From NCBI GenBank assembly GCA_013002105.1, contig JABDKS010000378.1, forward strand, positions 1 to 6,514: 6,514 bases of DNA. Direction: 5' to 3'. The notes under the pieces are model-generated. The model was not told the DNA's origin. It was given only the letters and a program-made list of their open reading frames with translations, and made no database searches. Positions 5,121 to 6,514 of the stretch are shown here, piece by piece. The first letter of the stretch is position 1, and each line of letters begins with the position of its first letter. A program made the translations under genes and the position numbers. Source of the stretch: Pirellulaceae bacterium. GTDB lineage: Bacteria > Planctomycetota > Planctomycetia > Pirellulales > Pirellulaceae.

Positions 5121-6514
5121 CACTCAAAAATGCCTGCTTGAATCGGCCTCCGATTGCGCTGACCAGTTGACAGAAAAACTGTTTGCCGAGCAGCGAAAAC
5201 GACTCCACCGGCAGACTCACCACGTATTCGTCTTACTGATGTCCTTGCAGTGGGTCGTTGGAGTCGGCATGGCATTGTTCATTTCTCCAAATACTTGGAT
5301 CGGAGACCAATCTCAGGTACACGTCCATGTTTGGGCGGCTGTGATCCTGGGAGGACTGTTGTCCAGCTTGCCGGTGTGTTTAGCACTACGGGCGCCCGAC
5401 TCCCCTATGACACACCATGTCATGGCTGTCTCGCAAATGCTTTGGTCTGCCCTGCTGATACATCTTTGCGGTGGTCGTATCGAAACTCATTTTCACGTTT
5501 TCGGTTCGTTGGCGTTTCTGGCGTTCTACCGTGATTGGAGAGTACTGGTGACCGCATCGGTCGTCATTACAGCCGATCACATGATGCGAGGCCTGTTTTG
5601 GCCACAGTCTGCATTTGGGGTCGTTGCAGACAATTCGTACCGTTGGCTCGAGCATGCCGGATGGGTGGTGTTTGAAGACGTGTTTCTGATTGTGTCATGT
5701 GTTCGCGGCACCAACGAGATGCGAGAGATCTGTCGGCGACAAAGTCAAGTTGAGCTAACAAACCGACGAGTAGAGTTAGCCGTCAAAGAGCGAACCGCCG
5801 AGCTGAACCTTGTGTCGGAGCGTTTGAGCGATGCCAACGAAATGCTCAAACGTGAAGTCATCGAACACGGCCGCGCGGAGCACAGGTTTCGACTCGTTTT
5901 TGATTCTTCTCCCAACGGAATCATCAAAGTAGGTGACGACGGCAGGATTGACCTGGTCAACCAAGCAGTGGAGTTGTTGTTCGGATACGATCGCAACGAT
6001 CTGATGGGCAAAGACATCGATGCTTTGATATTGCAAACCGAACCGATAGAGTTTCATACGGCAACCAAATCGATTGGCAAACGCAGAGACGGGACCGAGT
6101 TCCCGGTCGAAGTCACGATGACGCCAATTAAGTATATGGATCGGCCTTACGTGCTGATGGCCGTCGCGGATTTATCCGCTCGCCACGCTGCGGAAATCCA
6201 ACTTCGCCACGCGCAAAACTTAGAATCGGTAGGCCGATTGGCTTCCGGCGTTGCACACGAAATCAATACGCCGATGCAATTTATTGGTGACAATCTGAAG
6301 TATTTGGAAAAAGCATTTGGACGCGTCCGCACGATGCTTGACCAGTACCGCGAATTACCCACCGACGACCAATCATTCCAAGGCTTGCTGGAACCGATTG
6401 AGAAAACGACCAAGTCAAAGAGATTCAACAAACTTCTAAACGAAATTCCACTGTCGTTTCAGGACGCAAGCGAAGGCGTGAGCCGAGTTTCGGAGATCGT
6501 GCAGGCCATGAAGG
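5110..6514 (+). CDS. Membrane PAS sensor histidine kinase (3' end beyond window)
   Basis: The first 468 residues of a sensor kinase; no stop is reached. The ATG at 5110 has GGAAG nine bases upstream and overlaps the RedB-like stop (ATGTCCAATGA). About six hydrophobic segments lie between residues 39 and 198, including the conserved stretch GGRIETHFHVFGSLAF (121-136), a His-rich intramembrane motif shared by a class of kinases and cyclases. Residues 205-257 are a coiled coil (LAVKERTAEL...), 258-356 a PAS domain (FDSSPNGIIKV, FGYDRNDLMG, KRRDGTEFPVEV), and 362 onward the dimerisation domain with phosphoacceptor His383 in SGVAHEINTPMQF. The sequence ends at SEIVQAMK, which in relatives lies just before the HATPase_c domain, so the kinase is probably cut by the window rather than truncated. 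Its ligand is unknown; coupling to the RedB-like gene suggests redox or metal sensing as an inference. Confidence 0.93.
   Translation, partial: MSNDTQKCLLESASDCADQLTEKLFAEQRKRLHRQTHHVFVLLMSLQWVVGVGMALFISPNTWIGDQSQVHVHVWAAVILGGLLSSLPVCLALRAPDSPMTHHVMAVSQMLWSALLIHLCGGRIETHFHVFGSLAFLAFYRDWRVLVTASVVITADHMMRGLFWPQSAFGVVADNSYRWLEHAGWVVFEDVFLIVSCVRGTNEMREICRRQSQVELTNRRVELAVKERTAELNLVSERLSDANEMLKREVIEHGRAEHRFRLVFDSSPNGIIKVGDDGRIDLVNQAVELLFGYDRNDLMGKDIDALILQTEPIEFHTATKSIGKRRDGTEFPVEVTMTPIKYMDRPYVLMAVADLSARHAAEIQLRHAQNLESVGRLASGVAHEINTPMQFIGDNLKYLEKAFGRVRTMLDQYRELPTDDQSFQGLLEPIEKTTKSKRFNKLLNEIPLSFQDASEGVSRVSEIVQAMK

Noticed and set aside
1..6514. CRISPR array, tRNA, rRNA, insertion sequence or prophage
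   Set aside because: No spaced direct repeats of CRISPR type, no cloverleaf, no transposase or integrase frame and no terminal inverted repeats were seen; the single amidase is not enough for a phage call.

Overview
The window looks like chromosomal DNA of a marine planctomycete close to Rhodopirellula. This is inferred from a secreted type I sulfatase, a RedB-like protein coupled to a large sensor kinase, frequent TTG/GTG starts, weak ribosome binding sites and long structured spacers; no rRNA or tRNA is present to confirm it.

Layout, left to right. 1-320: no convincing gene; the stretch folds into four hairpins and resembles a structured or dispersed intergenic element. 321-1733 (-): secreted formylglycine-type sulfatase. 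1734-2000: spacer holding a decaying 16-bp tandem repeat (1881-1960). 2001-3368 (+): one long reading frame interrupted only by a TGA at 2262-2264. 3369-3427: short convergent spacer. 3428-3997 (-): N-acetylmuramoyl-L-alanine amidase (Amidase_3) with a TTG start and a strong Shine-Dalgarno. 3998-4415: divergent spacer with a perfect 7-bp palindrome. 4416-5120 (+): RedB-like membrane-anchored protein with a Cys-Pro-Cys motif. 5110 to the right edge (+): membrane PAS histidine kinase, overlapping the previous gene by 11 bp and cut by the window end just before the expected ATPase domain.

The most notable point is the TGA at 2262. The frame is coding on both sides. The codon is the exact centre of a symmetrical peptide, Asp-Cys-Ser-Gly-Gly-Gly-[UGA]-Gly-Gly-Gly-Ser-Cys-Asp. 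Starting 8 nt downstream, the RNA can fold into a two-part stem-loop whose apical loop is GGUCU, like the loop of the E. coli fdhF SECIS element. The simplest exciting reading is an undescribed selenoprotein with evenly spaced Cys-x4-Sec-x4-Cys, followed by a peptidase-like domain without an evident HExxH motif and helical HEAT-like repeats. The sober alternative is a nonsense mutation in a decaying gene. Genome-level checks (selA/selB/selC/selD, homologues with Cys at this position) would decide.

The RedB-like protein and the kinase form a translationally coupled pair, probably a redox-linked sensing module. The sulfatase and amidase appear to be independent single genes.
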